Positions 52,279 through 64,000 of a stretch of 64,000 nt of DNA are shown piece by piece; the first letter of the stretch is position 1, and each line of letters starts with the position of its first letter. Source of the stretch: Sinohyriopsis cumingii. Lineage: Eukaryota; Mollusca; Bivalvia; Unionida; Unionidae. Below the pieces are notes generated by a model, which was given only the letters and a program-made list of their open reading frames with translations, was not told where the DNA came from and did no database searches. The stretch lies in contig JAPYKE020000573.1 of NCBI GenBank assembly GCA_028554795.2, positions 62,001 through 126,000 of the forward strand. The letters are read 5' to 3'. The position numbers and the translations under genes were made by a program.

Positions 52279-52581
52279 TTACACTGAGCAGATCAACAAC
52301 GTGCCCGTCTTGAAGACAAGAGTAAAACGAATATGTATCAAACGATTATCATGAGCCGGAAGATACAAAGGTGTTGCGGGCGTCATCTGTATTAAATCAC
52401 ATGGTTCAACGGTTGGTAAAAACACAAACAGTATATATCCCTCAACATCTACGTCCGTCGGTTCAAACCAGCTTTCATAACTAACAGTGACAGCCTCACA
52501 AGTTAAATTCATCTGCGTTGTTGAGGTAATCGGTACCTGGTCAGAACTGATATCCCACATGCAAAAGTCGCGTCGTACCAC
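52279..52581 (-). pseudogene. Possible capsid-protein fragment, copy 9
   Basis: Carries Glu at position 29, as in copies 7 and 10. Confidence 0.32.
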
Positions 52582-53441
52582 AAATGCTTTTCATGTCAAC
52601 CTAAAATTGATTTTTGTTCACTATCGTGCAATGTTAACCACATACGGTTTCGATTCTATTGCAATGATAGATCTGAGTGTAGAGTAATTTGCACGTATAT
52701 AACTTTTAGAGTCTTTTCCGGTCTTAGTCTAGTATGTTCTTTGGTCGATTTTATGTTGTAGGCACCTGCAGAGGGTTTATTAGTATTCCAGATGGCACCG
52801 TTGTCTGATAAAAATACAAATAAGTTATTCACTGGCAGACCAGCTAACGGTTGTGATAGGATATTAGTAAACGCGCAGTGAAGCAAACGCGATCTCTAGT
52901 GTGCGTGATTACCCAGCGGTAAGAGTTGCAGAAATATCACACTGAATTATGGCTTCGTTGATCAGATTGTAATGAAATTAGGTAACGCTCTGCGTTGTAT
53001 TTATTACAAAATGTTGCATGGCGGCAGATATTTTGCGTAAAACGTACACTCAATCGTTTCATTATTCGCCATTGGTGTACGAACTTCGTTCGTCGTACAC
53101 ATCATCAATATGTTCAACAAGTTCGTGATCAGTAATGTCTCTCTCCATGAGGCCATATGTAGCCAGTATCTGACAAATCGTTAATAATTTCGGGTGCGTT
53201 TATCAGCAAGGTCGTTAACGTCACATAGTCCCTTCCCTTTGGTTACTGCTCTGGTGTGAATGCAGCAGGTCTTTGGTCTGGTTGTGCTTTCCGTGCAATT
53301 TATTTCATGTAACTTTTCGTAAGTTCAGCAACTTGCTTTATGGGGATAATTAGCGGTGTAAATGTTTGTTTTAAACTGGCTGTGATGTCTTCTTATGCAG
53401 TCTCTTGTAACTATAATATATATTTGACGTTTGTCGACATA

Positions 53442-53717
53442 CTATATCATTCTAAATGAATTCATGGTGTTCACAAGGCGCTTCACTGCATCGCTTTCCA
53501 AAGGCTTTTTTGACATCCTGGAAGATGTCATTAATTGATTTTTATTGTTAAATTGCTGTGTCAGACTCATTCGTGTCCAACCAGCTCGGTATGTACCTCT
53601 ACATATTTCAGTTACCTTGACGGTGAGAAAAGTGTATGGATCCTTTGTGATCCGCGCAAACATATCACGAAATTCATTCATCTGCTGCAGAGTTGGGTGG
53701 AATAATACCAAGTCCAA
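53442..53717 (-). pseudogene. Possible third PolB fragment, copy 9
   Basis: Translation identical to copy 1. Confidence 0.38.
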
Positions 53718-54068
53718 CGAATATTTCCAGGACTATGCGCGTCGATGCCAGAATATATCATCAACATACAGTTGTCACGATTAAGTTATGTAGATGTGCG
53801 TATCGCTGAATCAAACAAATCAAGTCTGTGCTTTTATGCCGACAACTTGTGCAGGAGTGACCTGGTGCACAAGCATCACATTGTCGTATTACTGTAAGAC
53901 TGGTTTGTATTATATTCAAATCGTCAATGGTAGATGCTTCAGCAATGCTGTGAACGGCACCACGTCCACCATGAATGATCTTTCTAGATTCAAAGGCCTA
54001 GTCAAAAATGGATATTTCAAACCTGTCTTGCTCATTATCACGGACAAGGTCGACTGGAATTCTTTTGC

Positions 54069-55400
54069 TCAGATTCCCGTGGTTATTCCCAACAATGAAT
54101 TGTTCAAGAGCTTGACAAAGCCCTTCTCAATATCATTAGTGTCCATTGCTATCGGATCCTTTTTCTGGATATACAGCTCCACGTAGGGATACAGCGAACA
54201 CACGTCCAAGTATTTCATTTCTTCTCCTTTCTCTTCGTCGGCTTGGTACAGCAAACAGGTGGCATTGGTCCTTCCTCCGTACAAACTATCCCTCGGGTTC
54301 AGCGGGTCCATGAACTGGTAACTTTCCACGAGGCGTTTAAACTCGGGATCGGTTTTCAAACGGTGATCGTATTCGTGTTCCCACATTTCCACCACTTGGT
54401 ATCCTTCCTGTTCTAACATTAGGCGTCGCTGACAAGTGGCCTCGTACAAGTCTTCCATGGTTCGTTGTAAAAACTGATTTTTAGTGCCACGGTCATGGTA
54501 ACAGACGGGACATCCGTGAAATAAGCAACCGTTAAACTCGTACACGATCTTGGGGTTTTCTAAGTCCCAGCCATCGACCGAATGCGTTCCGATGGTCTTT
54601 TCGCCTCCTCCGTTGCGGGCATGCTGAATCCATTTGTCTTCCTTGTCGCACAAGTAATGTAACCAGCGTAGGGCTTTGACCGAGTATTGACGTTTGACAT
54701 AGTTGCTCGTTTGAGGACTGATGACAGCCACGGTGTTTTCAGGCATGAATCGTTGCCGGTACACTAAGGAACACGCTTTGGCAATGGTGCAAGCTTCTTT
54801 CAAAGGATCGACCCCTCCGTGTTCCATGAACAGTTCTCGAAATTTTCCACAGCAACGTCGTAAAATGTCCACGTCGGAACGACAATACTTTAACATTTCT
54901 TCCTGAAAGTCGAAGGGGTCCGAGGCGTGAGCCTGATACCAAGCGTAGAAAGCTTCTCGTTGTTCGGTACGCATGTTGTCAGGGTCGTAATAGTGAGCCT
55001 CAGGCAAATGGGGTAGAACGGCGTGTTGACTGGCTTCCGTATTGAAAAAGTGTGGAAAGTACCCTTTAGCGTAATTATTGTGACTACCAATCACATTTCT
55101 GGAGAAGTTCCCTATAACAGGAATACATAAAACATTTTTCAGCACAAGAGAGGACATATTTGGCGGCCAGCATACAAGGTGGAGGAAGAACCCGTAAAAG
55201 AAACCTACCCACGAGAAGCTACTTGTAACCTGTCTCACATATCCACATCGGTTGAATCGGAGACTCGAACCCACGAAAACAGAGTTGAGGCGGCAGTGAT
55301 CCGTAACGATGAGCACTTTAGACCACTTGGCCACTCTCGGCCCAGAGAGAGAGAGAGAGAGAGAGAGAGTGTGTGTGTGTGTTATACCATTTTTAAACAC
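54069..55400 (-). pseudogene. PolB fragment, minus strand, copy 9
   Basis: Majority form with one synonymous change (54132, Asp codon before motif B). Its 22 extra N-terminal codons are translated microsatellite. Confidence 0.85.
55163..55342 (-). mobile_element. tRNA-derived SINE remnant, copy 9
   Basis: A and B boxes intact; followed by (AG)13(TG)6T. Confidence 0.58.
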
Positions 55401-55959
55401 ATCACGACATTTAGGTTAGTGTGTTTTCGTTTCTCCTTACGAAATTAGACAAACATCTATAATTACTCCTAGGGGAAAAACACGATTGTAAAGTATCACA
55501 AGAATGAAGTGGAGACTAATTTGATTACAAAATGTCCGCAGAATAGTACACTCAAGCATGCAGTAATGTAATTTGCAATTAGGTTGACGCAATTTCCATG
55601 CGATCGCCCATGGTACGATTATTCGTGCGTTAGTTGTATTGTTTGAAAAGGGACTAGTGTCAAATACAAAAATGCGTTTGATTTTCACTCTCCGCGAATA
55701 ACAACTGAAACAACTGGAAAATATCGATTAGCCAATGAAGTCAAGAACTAATGCATTGCTCAACTAGGCGAAATTTTGTCAGGCCTATGTGTTACCAACA
55801 ACATCTGACGCAAGGTTCACAGCAGAAAAGTGATTGCCAACTGCTGAGAGTGTGCTCTACTCGTGGACAAGTTATACGTACCAATATTACCAAAGCACAC
55901 GTTTGTGGAAGAACGAAATGATCTGACATTTGTCTTCAAATAGTGGTCTTGGAACATAA

Positions 55960-56693
55960 ATGTTACATTCAAAATTACCATTCGAGAACTTAGTGCGAAT
56001 GCAAACGACCGGCATTCACATTCCTAATTTCTGCGTGGCTGATCAAGCGTACGAGAAGTGTATCAAAGAATCACTCTTTTGTCATTGCCTTCACTGTAGC
56101 AAGATTCCTGGATGATGTGAAAAATCTACTGATGAATTATTATTACCCTATCGATGAAACCTAGAGTCAAACATGCATCGATCGGTACGGAGATTGACAT
56201 CGCTATGCCATGGTGATGGCTCACATTTTCTACGGATAAGATGTAAAAATTCCTCTGAATACTATACAGAATAAGGTGCCGATTGCTCTAAAGTCCTCTT
56301 GAACGGAGCCAAAATCATCTTCATGCAATTGGGACATGTACAGTTTAAAGATCACATGAGATATTTAGCAGTGCCTTTGAGTCGAATGCCTAAAACCTTT
56401 GGAATGACAGAAAAAGCCAATCAACACGCCGTCCGGCCACATTTCTCTCATGATCACTATTACGAACCCGACAATATCCGCACCGAACAACGACAAGCTT
56501 TCTACGCTTGGCACTGCTCATACGCTTTGGACGCCTTTGAAAGTTCAGGAAGAAATGTTAAAGTATTGTCGCTACGATCTGGACATTGTAGGGCGTTGCT
56601 CTGGAAAATTTCGAGAACTCTTCGTGGAGCACGGTGGGATCGACCCTTTCGCGGAAGCCTATACCATCGACAAAGCGTGATTCTTAGTGTAAG
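55960..56693 (+). pseudogene. PolB fragment, plus strand, copy 9
   Basis: Same breaks; T56647 is synonymous in the Asp-Pro-Phe part of piece 3. Confidence 0.8.
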
Positions 56694-58636
56694 AAACTCA
56701 GTTATCATGGTCGAATAATACCGCAAAGAAATTACAGAACCAAATAAATGGTGTCCTACATTTGTATCGTTTACCATGCTTTCTTTATCTGTATGCGTTG
56801 TAACCTTAATTCTCTGTCTACCCATCTCTCAAAACGCAAGTGTCTCAAGGTGAAAGTATTACCCGTTTCTTCTATCACCCAATGCGGACGTGCATGCTTG
56901 TGTGTGTGTGTCAGATTTCACTTATACACATATCGTTTGTGCGAAAATTTAATAAGGACAATACATACAAAGACACAGAAACCATTGTTCTCAGTATTTC
57001 TGGAAGTCACATTTTGGGGCTACTAGATTGTAAAACATAATCTTCATGAGGTACCAAACCAATTACTTTCTTCGATGGTCTTGTTGGTTCTGTCATCCTA
57101 TCAGATTTACCACCAGTTCGTTTTCTTTCAACGTCTCAGTATCACTCTATAGTGGATGCAAATGGTGTTGGATATGAAAAATGGACAATCATATCATCTT
57201 TGACATCCCTAGGCAAATCTTCTACCAACGCATTTTGAAAAGTATTGAGTCACACGAATCGCTGTTGTTGCTTGGTGTCTGCTTTCTGCTTGGAAAAGTG
57301 TAATCGTTTTATACACTACTTGAACTCTATACATTTCACGGCTTAGGTGTAAGCCTCCAATTTCAATTGCATGGAAGTCAACATTTGCGTATCTATAATG
57401 TGACAATAATATTAAGGACCGAGCAAATTAATTTTGGGCTGAATCAGGGCTATGTGTGTGTGTGTGAGGCGATACGGTATGATGTTGGCCCTTTCTTTCT
57501 TCTAGTTCCTCACCGGAACAAATTCATCTTGATTGCAAAACTTTCGTTTGACTAGGTTTATTACGCAGCAGTTCCATATATCGGGTCAGTGTCTTAGAGT
57601 TCGAATATTCATTCAGTTTTCAAAGAGGCAAGAAGACAGAAGTATAACAGCAGATCGACCTGCTGGTCAACGATTTGCCAAGAGTAATACGAAAACCTAA
57701 TTCACAGGCAAAAGTGTTAAGAAAACTTAACCCTTCTGGACAATGACTTGATTAGGCTCATATGAATACACATGGCATTTCGATTTCCAACAGATCTGCT
57801 TAGGTAGAGAAGTTAGGACACAATCACATGATGCACTGATTGGATGACAAAACGAGAGACAGAGAGAACGAGAAAGAAAGCGAGTATAGACCCATTGGAA
57901 AATTGATATTGGTAAAGAAAGTGCATTCTATTAGATTTTTCTCTTATTAGTATGGCATTCTCTTATATTTATGGCATAGTTGTACCCCGAAACGTTGTTT
58001 AATTATATACATTGCCACATCGGCTATTGCCGAACGAATATATACATCTTTGTAAATTAGAACTAAGCTGCCTCCCGTCAAGAGTATGCCAGCCAAGGTT
58101 ACCAAAAAATTACATTCACTGAGTAATGTGAACTATCATTCACAACGAAATATGCTGCATTTATCTTCTTCAGATTTGTTAATAACTTAGGTAAAAGTTT
58201 AATGAACAATATTCCAGTTTTTGTTAGACTAAAGTAAGAGAATAATCCGAACCTATTAAAATCCTACTTCTGATATTTATTTCTTGAAACCTAAAACGCG
58301 ATTCCCTGAATTAGAAATTGTATCAACATACAAATTCCAAAGTGCATGTTGCCATCGAATTTTATGTCAAACGATGATATAATAGCCAGTGTCGCCCTAC
58401 AAAAGTGATTATCTTGTCAAAACTTGTAAATATGCATGAATGTGTATAGTGAGGTTTCTGATATGTTGTTTTGAACTTGAGGGTTTAAAGTTCTGATCAC
58501 GGTATATGCTTATTTATATCTCATGGAGAGGTCCAAAGAGGAAATACCCAGATCTGCTGTTATAAAATGCGCCTGCATATTAGGATCGATGCTGATGATT
58601 GCAGTAATTCATATAACAACAGACGTATCGTCAATA

Positions 58637-58939
58637 TTACACTGAGCAGATCAACAACGTGCCCGTCTTGAAGACAAGAGTAAAACGAATATGTATCAAA
58701 CGATTATCATGAGCCGGAAGATACAAAGGTGTTGCGGGCGTCATCTGTATTAAATCACATGGTTCAACGGTTGGTAAAAACACAAACAGTATATATCCCT
58801 CAACATCTACGTCCGTCGGTTCAAACCAGCTTTCATAACTAACAGTGACAGCCTCACAAGTTAAATTCATCTGCGTTGTTGAGGTAATCGGTACCTGGTC
58901 AGAACTGATATCCCACATGCAAAAGTCGCGTCGTACCAC
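58637..58939 (-). pseudogene. Possible capsid-protein fragment, copy 10
   Basis: Carries Glu at position 29, as in copies 7 and 9. Confidence 0.32.
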
Positions 58940-59799
58940 AAATGCTTTTCATGTCAACCTAAAATTGATTTTTGTTCACTATCGTGCAATGTTAACCACA
59001 TACGGTTTCGATTCTATTGCAATGATAGATCTGAGTGTAGAGTAATTTGCACGTATATAACTTTTAGAGTCTTTTCCGGTCTTAGTCTAGTATGTTCTTT
59101 GGTCGATTTTATGTTGTAGGCACCTGCAGAGGGTTTATTAGTATTCCAGATGGCACCGTTGTCTGATAAAAATACAAATAAGTTATTCACTGGCAGACCA
59201 GCTAACGGTTGTGATAGGATATTAGTAAACGCGCAGTGAAGCAAACGCGATCTCTAGTGTGCGTGATTACCCAGCGGTAAGAGTTGCAGAAATATCACAC
59301 TGAATTATGGCTTCGTTGATCAGATTGTAATGAAATTAGGTAACGCTCTGCGTTGTATTTATTACAAAATGTTGCATGGCGGCAGATATTTTGCGTAAAA
59401 CGTACACTCAATCGTTTCATTATTCGCCATTGGTGTACGAACTTCGTTCGTCGTACACATCATCAATATGTTCAACAAGTTCGTGATCAGTAATGTCTCT
59501 CTCCATGAGGCCATATGTAGCCAGTATCTGACAAATCGTTAATAATTTCGGGTGCGTTTATCAGCAAGGTCGTTAACGTCACATAGTCCCTTCCCTTTGG
59601 TTACTGCTCTGGTGTGAATGCAGCAGGTCTTTGGTCTGGTTGTGCTTTCCGTGCAATTTATTTCATGTAACTTTTCGTAAGTTCAGCAACTTGCTTTATG
59701 GGGATAATTAGCGGTGTAAATGTTTGTTTTAAACTGGCTGTGATGTCTTCTTATGCAGTCTCTTGTAACTATAATATATATTTGACGTTTGTCGACATA

Positions 59800-60075
59800 C
59801 TATATCATTCTAAATGAATTCATGGTGTTCACAAGGCGCTTCACTGCATCGCTTTCCAAAGGCTTTTTTGACATCCTGGAAGATGTCATTAATTGATTTT
59901 TATTGTTAAATTGCTGTGTCAGACTCATTCGTGTCCAACCAGCTCGGTATGTACCTCTACATATTTCAGTTACCTTGACGGTGAGAAAAGTGTATGGATC
60001 CTTTGTGATCCGCGCAAACATATCACGAAATTCATTCATCTGCTGCAGAGTTGGGTGGAATAATACCAAGTCCAA
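59800..60075 (-). pseudogene. Possible third PolB fragment, copy 10
   Basis: Translation identical to copy 1. Confidence 0.38.
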
Positions 60076-60426
60076 CGAATATTTCCAGGACTATGCGCGT
60101 CGATGCCAGAATATATCATCAACATACAGTTGTCACGATTAAGTTATGTAGATGTGCGTATCGCTGAATCAAACAAATCAAGTCTGTGCTTTTATGCCGA
60201 CAACTTGTGCAGGAGTGACCTGGTGCACAAGCATCACATTGTCGTATTACTGTAAGACTGGTTTGTATTATATTCAAATCGTCAATGGTAGATGCTTCAG
60301 CAATGCTGTGAACGGCACCACGTCCACCATGAATGATCTTTCTAGATTCAAAGGCCTAGTCAAAAATGGATATTTCAAACCTGTCTTGCTCATTATCACG
60401 GACAAGGTCGACTGGAATTCTTTTGC

Positions 60427-61758
60427 TCAGATTCCCGTGGTTATTCCCAACAATGAATTGTTCAAGAGCTTGACAAAGCCCTTCTCAATGTCATTAGTGT
60501 CCATTGCTATCGGATCCTTTTTCTGGATATACAGCTCCACGTAGGGATACAGCGAACACACGTCCAAGTATTTCATTTCTTCTCCTTTCTCTTCGTCGGC
60601 TTGGTACAGCAAACAGGTGGCATTGGTCCTTCCTCCGTACAAACTATCCCTCGGGTTCAGCGGGTCCATGAACTGGTAACTTTCCACGAGGCGTTTAAAC
60701 TCGGGATCGGTTTTCAAACGGTGATCGTATTCGTGTTCCCACATTTCCACCACTTGGTATCCTTCCTGTTCTAACATTAGGCGTCGCTGACAAGTGGCCT
60801 CGTACAAGTCTTCCATGGTTCGTTGTAAAAACTGATTTTTAGTGCCACGGTCATGGTAACAGACGGGACATCCGTGAAATAAGCAACCGTTAAACTCGTA
60901 CACGATCTTGGGGTTTTCTAAGTCCCAGCCATCGACCGAATGCGTTCCGATGGTCTTTTCGCCTCCTCCGTTGCGGGCATGCTGAATCCATTTGTCTTCC
61001 TTGTCGCACAAGTAATGTAACCAGCGTAGGGCTTTGACCGAGTATTGACGTTTGACATAGTTGCTCGTTTGAGGACTGATGACAGCCACGGTGTTTTCAG
61101 GCATGAATCGTTGCCGGTACACTAAGGAACACGCTTTGGCAATGGTGCAAGCTTCTTTCAAAGGATCGACCCCTCCGTGTTCCATGAACAGTTCTCGAAA
61201 TTTTCCACAGCAACGTCGTAAAATGTCCACGTCGGAACGACAATACTTTAACATTTCTTCCTGAAAGTCGAAGGGGTCCGAGGCGTGAGCCTGATACCAA
61301 GCGTAGAAAGCTTCTCGTTGTTCGGTACGCATGTTGTCAGGGTCGTAATAGTGAGCCTCAGGCAAATGGGGTAGAACGGCGTGTTGACTGGCTTCCGTAT
61401 TGAAAAAGTGTGGAAAGTACCCTTTAGCGTAATTATTGTGACTACCAATCACATTTCTGGAGAAGTTCCCTATAACAGGAATACATAAAACATTTTTCAG
61501 CACAAGAGAGGACATATTTGGCGGCCAGCATACAAGGTGGAGGAAGAACCCGTAAAAGAAACCTACCCACGAGAAGCTACTTGTAACCTGTCTCACATAT
61601 CCACATCGGTTGAATCGGAGACTCGAACCCACGAAAACAGAGTTGAGGCGGCAGTGATCCGTAACGATGAGCACTTTAGACCACTTGGCCACTCTCGGCC
61701 CAGAGAGAGAGAGAGAGAGAGAGAGAGTGTGTGTGTGTGTTATACCATTTTTAAACAC
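60427..61758 (-). pseudogene. PolB fragment, minus strand, copy 10
   Basis: Majority form; N-terminal extension of 22 codons as in copy 9. Confidence 0.85.
61521..61700 (-). mobile_element. tRNA-derived SINE remnant, copy 10
   Basis: A and B boxes intact; followed by (AG)13(TG)6T. Confidence 0.58.
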
Positions 61759-62317
61759 ATCACGACATTTAGGTTAGTGTGTTTTCGTTTCTCCTTACGA
61801 AATTAGACAAACATCTATAATTACTCCTAGGGGAAAAACACGATTGTAAAGTATCACAAGAATGAAGTGGAGACTAATTTGATTACAAAATGTCCGCAGA
61901 ATAGTACACTCAAGCATGCAGTAATGTAATTTGCAATTAGGTTGACGCAATTTCCATGCGATCGCCCATGGTACGATTATTCGTGCGTTAGTTGTATTGT
62001 TTGAAAAGGGACTAGTGTCAAATACAAAAATGCGTTTGATTTTCACTCTCCGCGAATAACAACTGAAACAACTGGAAAATATCGATTAGCCAATGAAGTC
62101 AAGAACTAATGCATTGCTCAACTAGGCGAAATTTTGTCAGGCCTATGTGTTACCAACAACATCTGACGCAAGGTTCACAGCAGAAAAGTGATTGCCAACT
62201 GCTGAGAGTGTGCTCTACTCGTGGACAAGTTATACGTACCAATATTACCAAAGCACACGTTTGTGGAAGAACGAAATGATCTGACATTTGTCTTCAAATA
62301 GTGGTCTTGGAACATAA

Positions 62318-63051
62318 ATGTTACATTCAAAATTACCATTCGAGAACTTAGTGCGAATGCAAACGACCGGCATTCACATTCCTAATTTCTGCGTGGCTGA
62401 TCAAGCGTACGAGAAGTGTATCAAAGAATCACTCTTTTGTCATTGCCTTCACTGTAGCAAGATTCCTGGATGATGTGAAAAATCTACTGATGAATTATTA
62501 TTACCCTATCGATGAAACCTAGAGTCAAACATGCATCGATCGGTACGGAGATTGACATCGCTATGCCATGGTGATGGCTCACATTTTCTACGGATAAGAT
62601 GTAAAAATTCCTCTGAATACTATACAGAATAAGGTGCCGATTGCTCTAAAGTCCTCTTGAACGGAGCCAAAATCATCTTCATGCAATTGGGACATGTACA
62701 GTTTAAAGATCACATGAGATATTTAGCAGTGCCTTTGAGTCGAATGCCTAAAACCTTTGGAATGACAGAAAAAGCCAATCAACACGCCGTCCGGCCACAT
62801 TTCTCTCATGATCACTATTACGAACCCGACAATATCCGCACCGAACAACGACAAGCTTTCTACGCTTGGCACTGCTCATACGCTTTGGACGCCTTTGAAA
62901 GTTCAGGAAGAAATGTTAAAGTATTGTCGCTACGATCTGGACATTGTAGGGCGTTGCTCTGGAAAATTTCGAGAACTCTTCGTGGAGCACGGTGGGATCG
63001 ACCCCTTCGCGGAAGCCTATACCATCGACAAAGCGTGATTCTTAGTGTAAG
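62318..63051 (+). pseudogene. PolB fragment, plus strand, copy 10
   Basis: Same breaks as copy 1; no private change seen inside. Confidence 0.8.
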
Positions 63052-63560
63052 AAACTCAGTTATCATGGTCGAATAATACCGCAAAGAAATTACAGAACCA
63101 AATAAATGGTGTCCTACATTTGTATCGTTTACCATGCTTTCTTTATCTGTATGCGTTGTAACCTTAATTCTCTGTCTACCCATCTCTCAAAACGCAAGTG
63201 TCTCAAGGTGAAAGTATTACCCGTTTCTTCTATCACCCAATGCGGACGTGCATGCTTGTGTGTGTGTGTCAGATTTCACTTATACATATATCGTGTGTGC
63301 GAAAATTTAATAAGGACAATACATACAAAGACACAGAAACCATTGTTCTCAGTATTTCTGGAAGTCACATTTTGGGGCTACTAGATTGTAAAACATAATC
63401 TTCATGAGGTACCAAACCAATTACTTTCTTCGATGGTCTTGTTGGTTCTGTCATCCTATCAGATTTGCCACCAGTTCGTTTTCTTTCAACGTCTCAGTAT
63501 CACTCTATAGTGGATGCAAATGGTGTTGGATATGAAAAATGGACAATCATATCATCTTTG

Positions 63561-64000
63561 ACATCCCTAGGCAAATCTTCTACCAACGCATTTTGAAAAG
63601 TATTGAGTCACACGAATCGCTGTTGTTGCTTGGTGTCTGCTTTCTGCTTGGAAAAGTGTAATCGTTTTATACACTACTTGAACTCTATACATTTCACGGC
63701 TTAGGTGTAAGCCTCCAATTTCAATTGCATGGAAGTCAACATTTGCGTATCTATAATGTGACAATAATATTAAGGACCGAGCAAATTAATTTTGGGCTGA
63801 ATCAGGACTATGTGTGTGTGTGTGAGGCGATACGGTATGATGTTGGCCCTTTCTTTCTTCTAGTTCCTCACCGGAACAAATTCATCTTGATTGCAAAACT
63901 TTCGTTTGACTAGGTTTATTACGCAGCAGTTCCATATATCGGGTCAGTGTCTTAGAGTTCGAATATTCATTCAGTTTTCAAAGAGGCAAGAAGACAGAAG
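63561..64000. repeat. Array unit, copy 11, first 440 bp only
   Basis: Cut by the window end. It has (TG)7 and the A state at the 247-equivalent, like copies 4-8 and unlike its neighbours 9 and 10. It shows that the array continues beyond the window. Confidence 0.97.

Larger units (their letters stand above)
50851..57202. repeat. Array unit, copy 9 (6352 bp)
   Basis: Carries a 6-bp deletion near 51846 relative to the other copies. Private bases are A54132 and T56647, both synonymous in the PolB-derived frames. C52495 is shared with copies 7 and 10. Microsatellite (AG)13(TG)6T. Confidence 0.97.
57203..63560. repeat. Array unit, copy 10 (6358 bp)
   Basis: Private bases A58038, C58113, T63287 and G63295. 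C58853 is shared with copies 7 and 9, and G at the 6265-equivalent is shared with copies 3 and 4. Microsatellite (AG)13(TG)6T. Confidence 0.97.
1..64000. repeat. Tandem macrosatellite array, about 6.35-kb unit, ten full copies plus part of an eleventh
   Basis: The same sequence recurs head to tail with spacings of 6358, 6350, 6358, 6356, 6359, 6356, 6357, 6356, 6352 and 6358 bp. All copies have one orientation and nothing is inserted between them. Length differences come mostly from two (TG)n tracts, one (AG)n(TG)n tract, a 6-bp deletion (copy 9), a 5-bp duplication (copy 7) and a 1-bp deletion (copy 5). Each copy carries private single-base changes, and other changes are shared by subsets of copies. 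The array runs off both ends of the window, so its true size and flanks are unknown. The unit boundary at base 1 is only a convention. The unit carries pieces of Polinton-type PolB and a SINE, so it is a composite of older transposon fragments later amplified as a block. Confidence 0.98.

Noticed and set aside
1..64000. CRISPR array or bacterial/phage repeat region
   Set aside because: Repeats are kilobase-long without spacers, and content is animal-type SINE and Polinton remnants.

Overview
The window is one uninterrupted tandem array. A unit of about 6.35 kb (6350-6359 bp) is repeated head to tail ten times, followed by the first 440 bp of an eleventh copy, and no unique DNA is seen at either edge. 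Taking base 1 as an arbitrary phase, units start at 1, 6359, 12709, 19067, 25423, 31782, 38138, 44495, 50851, 57203 and 63561. Copies differ by scattered single-base changes, small indels and microsatellite lengths. They are nearly identical but individually distinguishable, so this is a young or actively homogenised macrosatellite.

The content points to an animal nuclear genome. The unit holds decayed pieces of protein-primed family B DNA polymerase (PolB) of the Polinton/Maverick (virus-like transposon) kind, a tRNA-derived SINE remnant, AT-rich non-coding DNA and microsatellites. There is no operon layout, Shine-Dalgarno pattern or intact gene. The conserved part of the SINE (about 4321-4380) resembles from memory SINE families common in molluscs, so a mollusc or other marine invertebrate is my best guess; this is inference, not proof.

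Layout of one unit (copy 1 coordinates): 1-1436 AT-rich, no gene recognised, with a (TG)n repeat and a purine tract; 1437-1739 (-) possible Polinton capsid-protein fragment; 1740-2599 unrecognised, with short coding-like minus frames; 2600-2890 (-) possible third PolB exonuclease fragment; 3159-4240 (-) the best preserved PolB fragment, carrying Exo III, the Cys/His insert, motif A and a motif B remnant, with the region between A and B deleted; 4321-4500 (-) SINE remnant abutting the PolB frame; 4502-4538 (AG)n(TG)n; 4539-5115 nothing recognised; 5116-5849 (+) a second, diverged and frameshifted PolB fragment; 5850-6358 nothing recognised except a (TG)n repeat.

The two main PolB fragments lie head to head and share about 270 bp at roughly 80% identity (hand alignment), so each unit contains an imperfect inverted repeat with a loop of about 1.4 kb. 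No working gene set is present. The biological interest is a macrosatellite built from fragments of virus-like transposons: it may be heterochromatin or centromere-associated DNA, an amplified circle, or, if transcribed, a source of double-stranded or small RNA against related elements. These roles are hypotheses.
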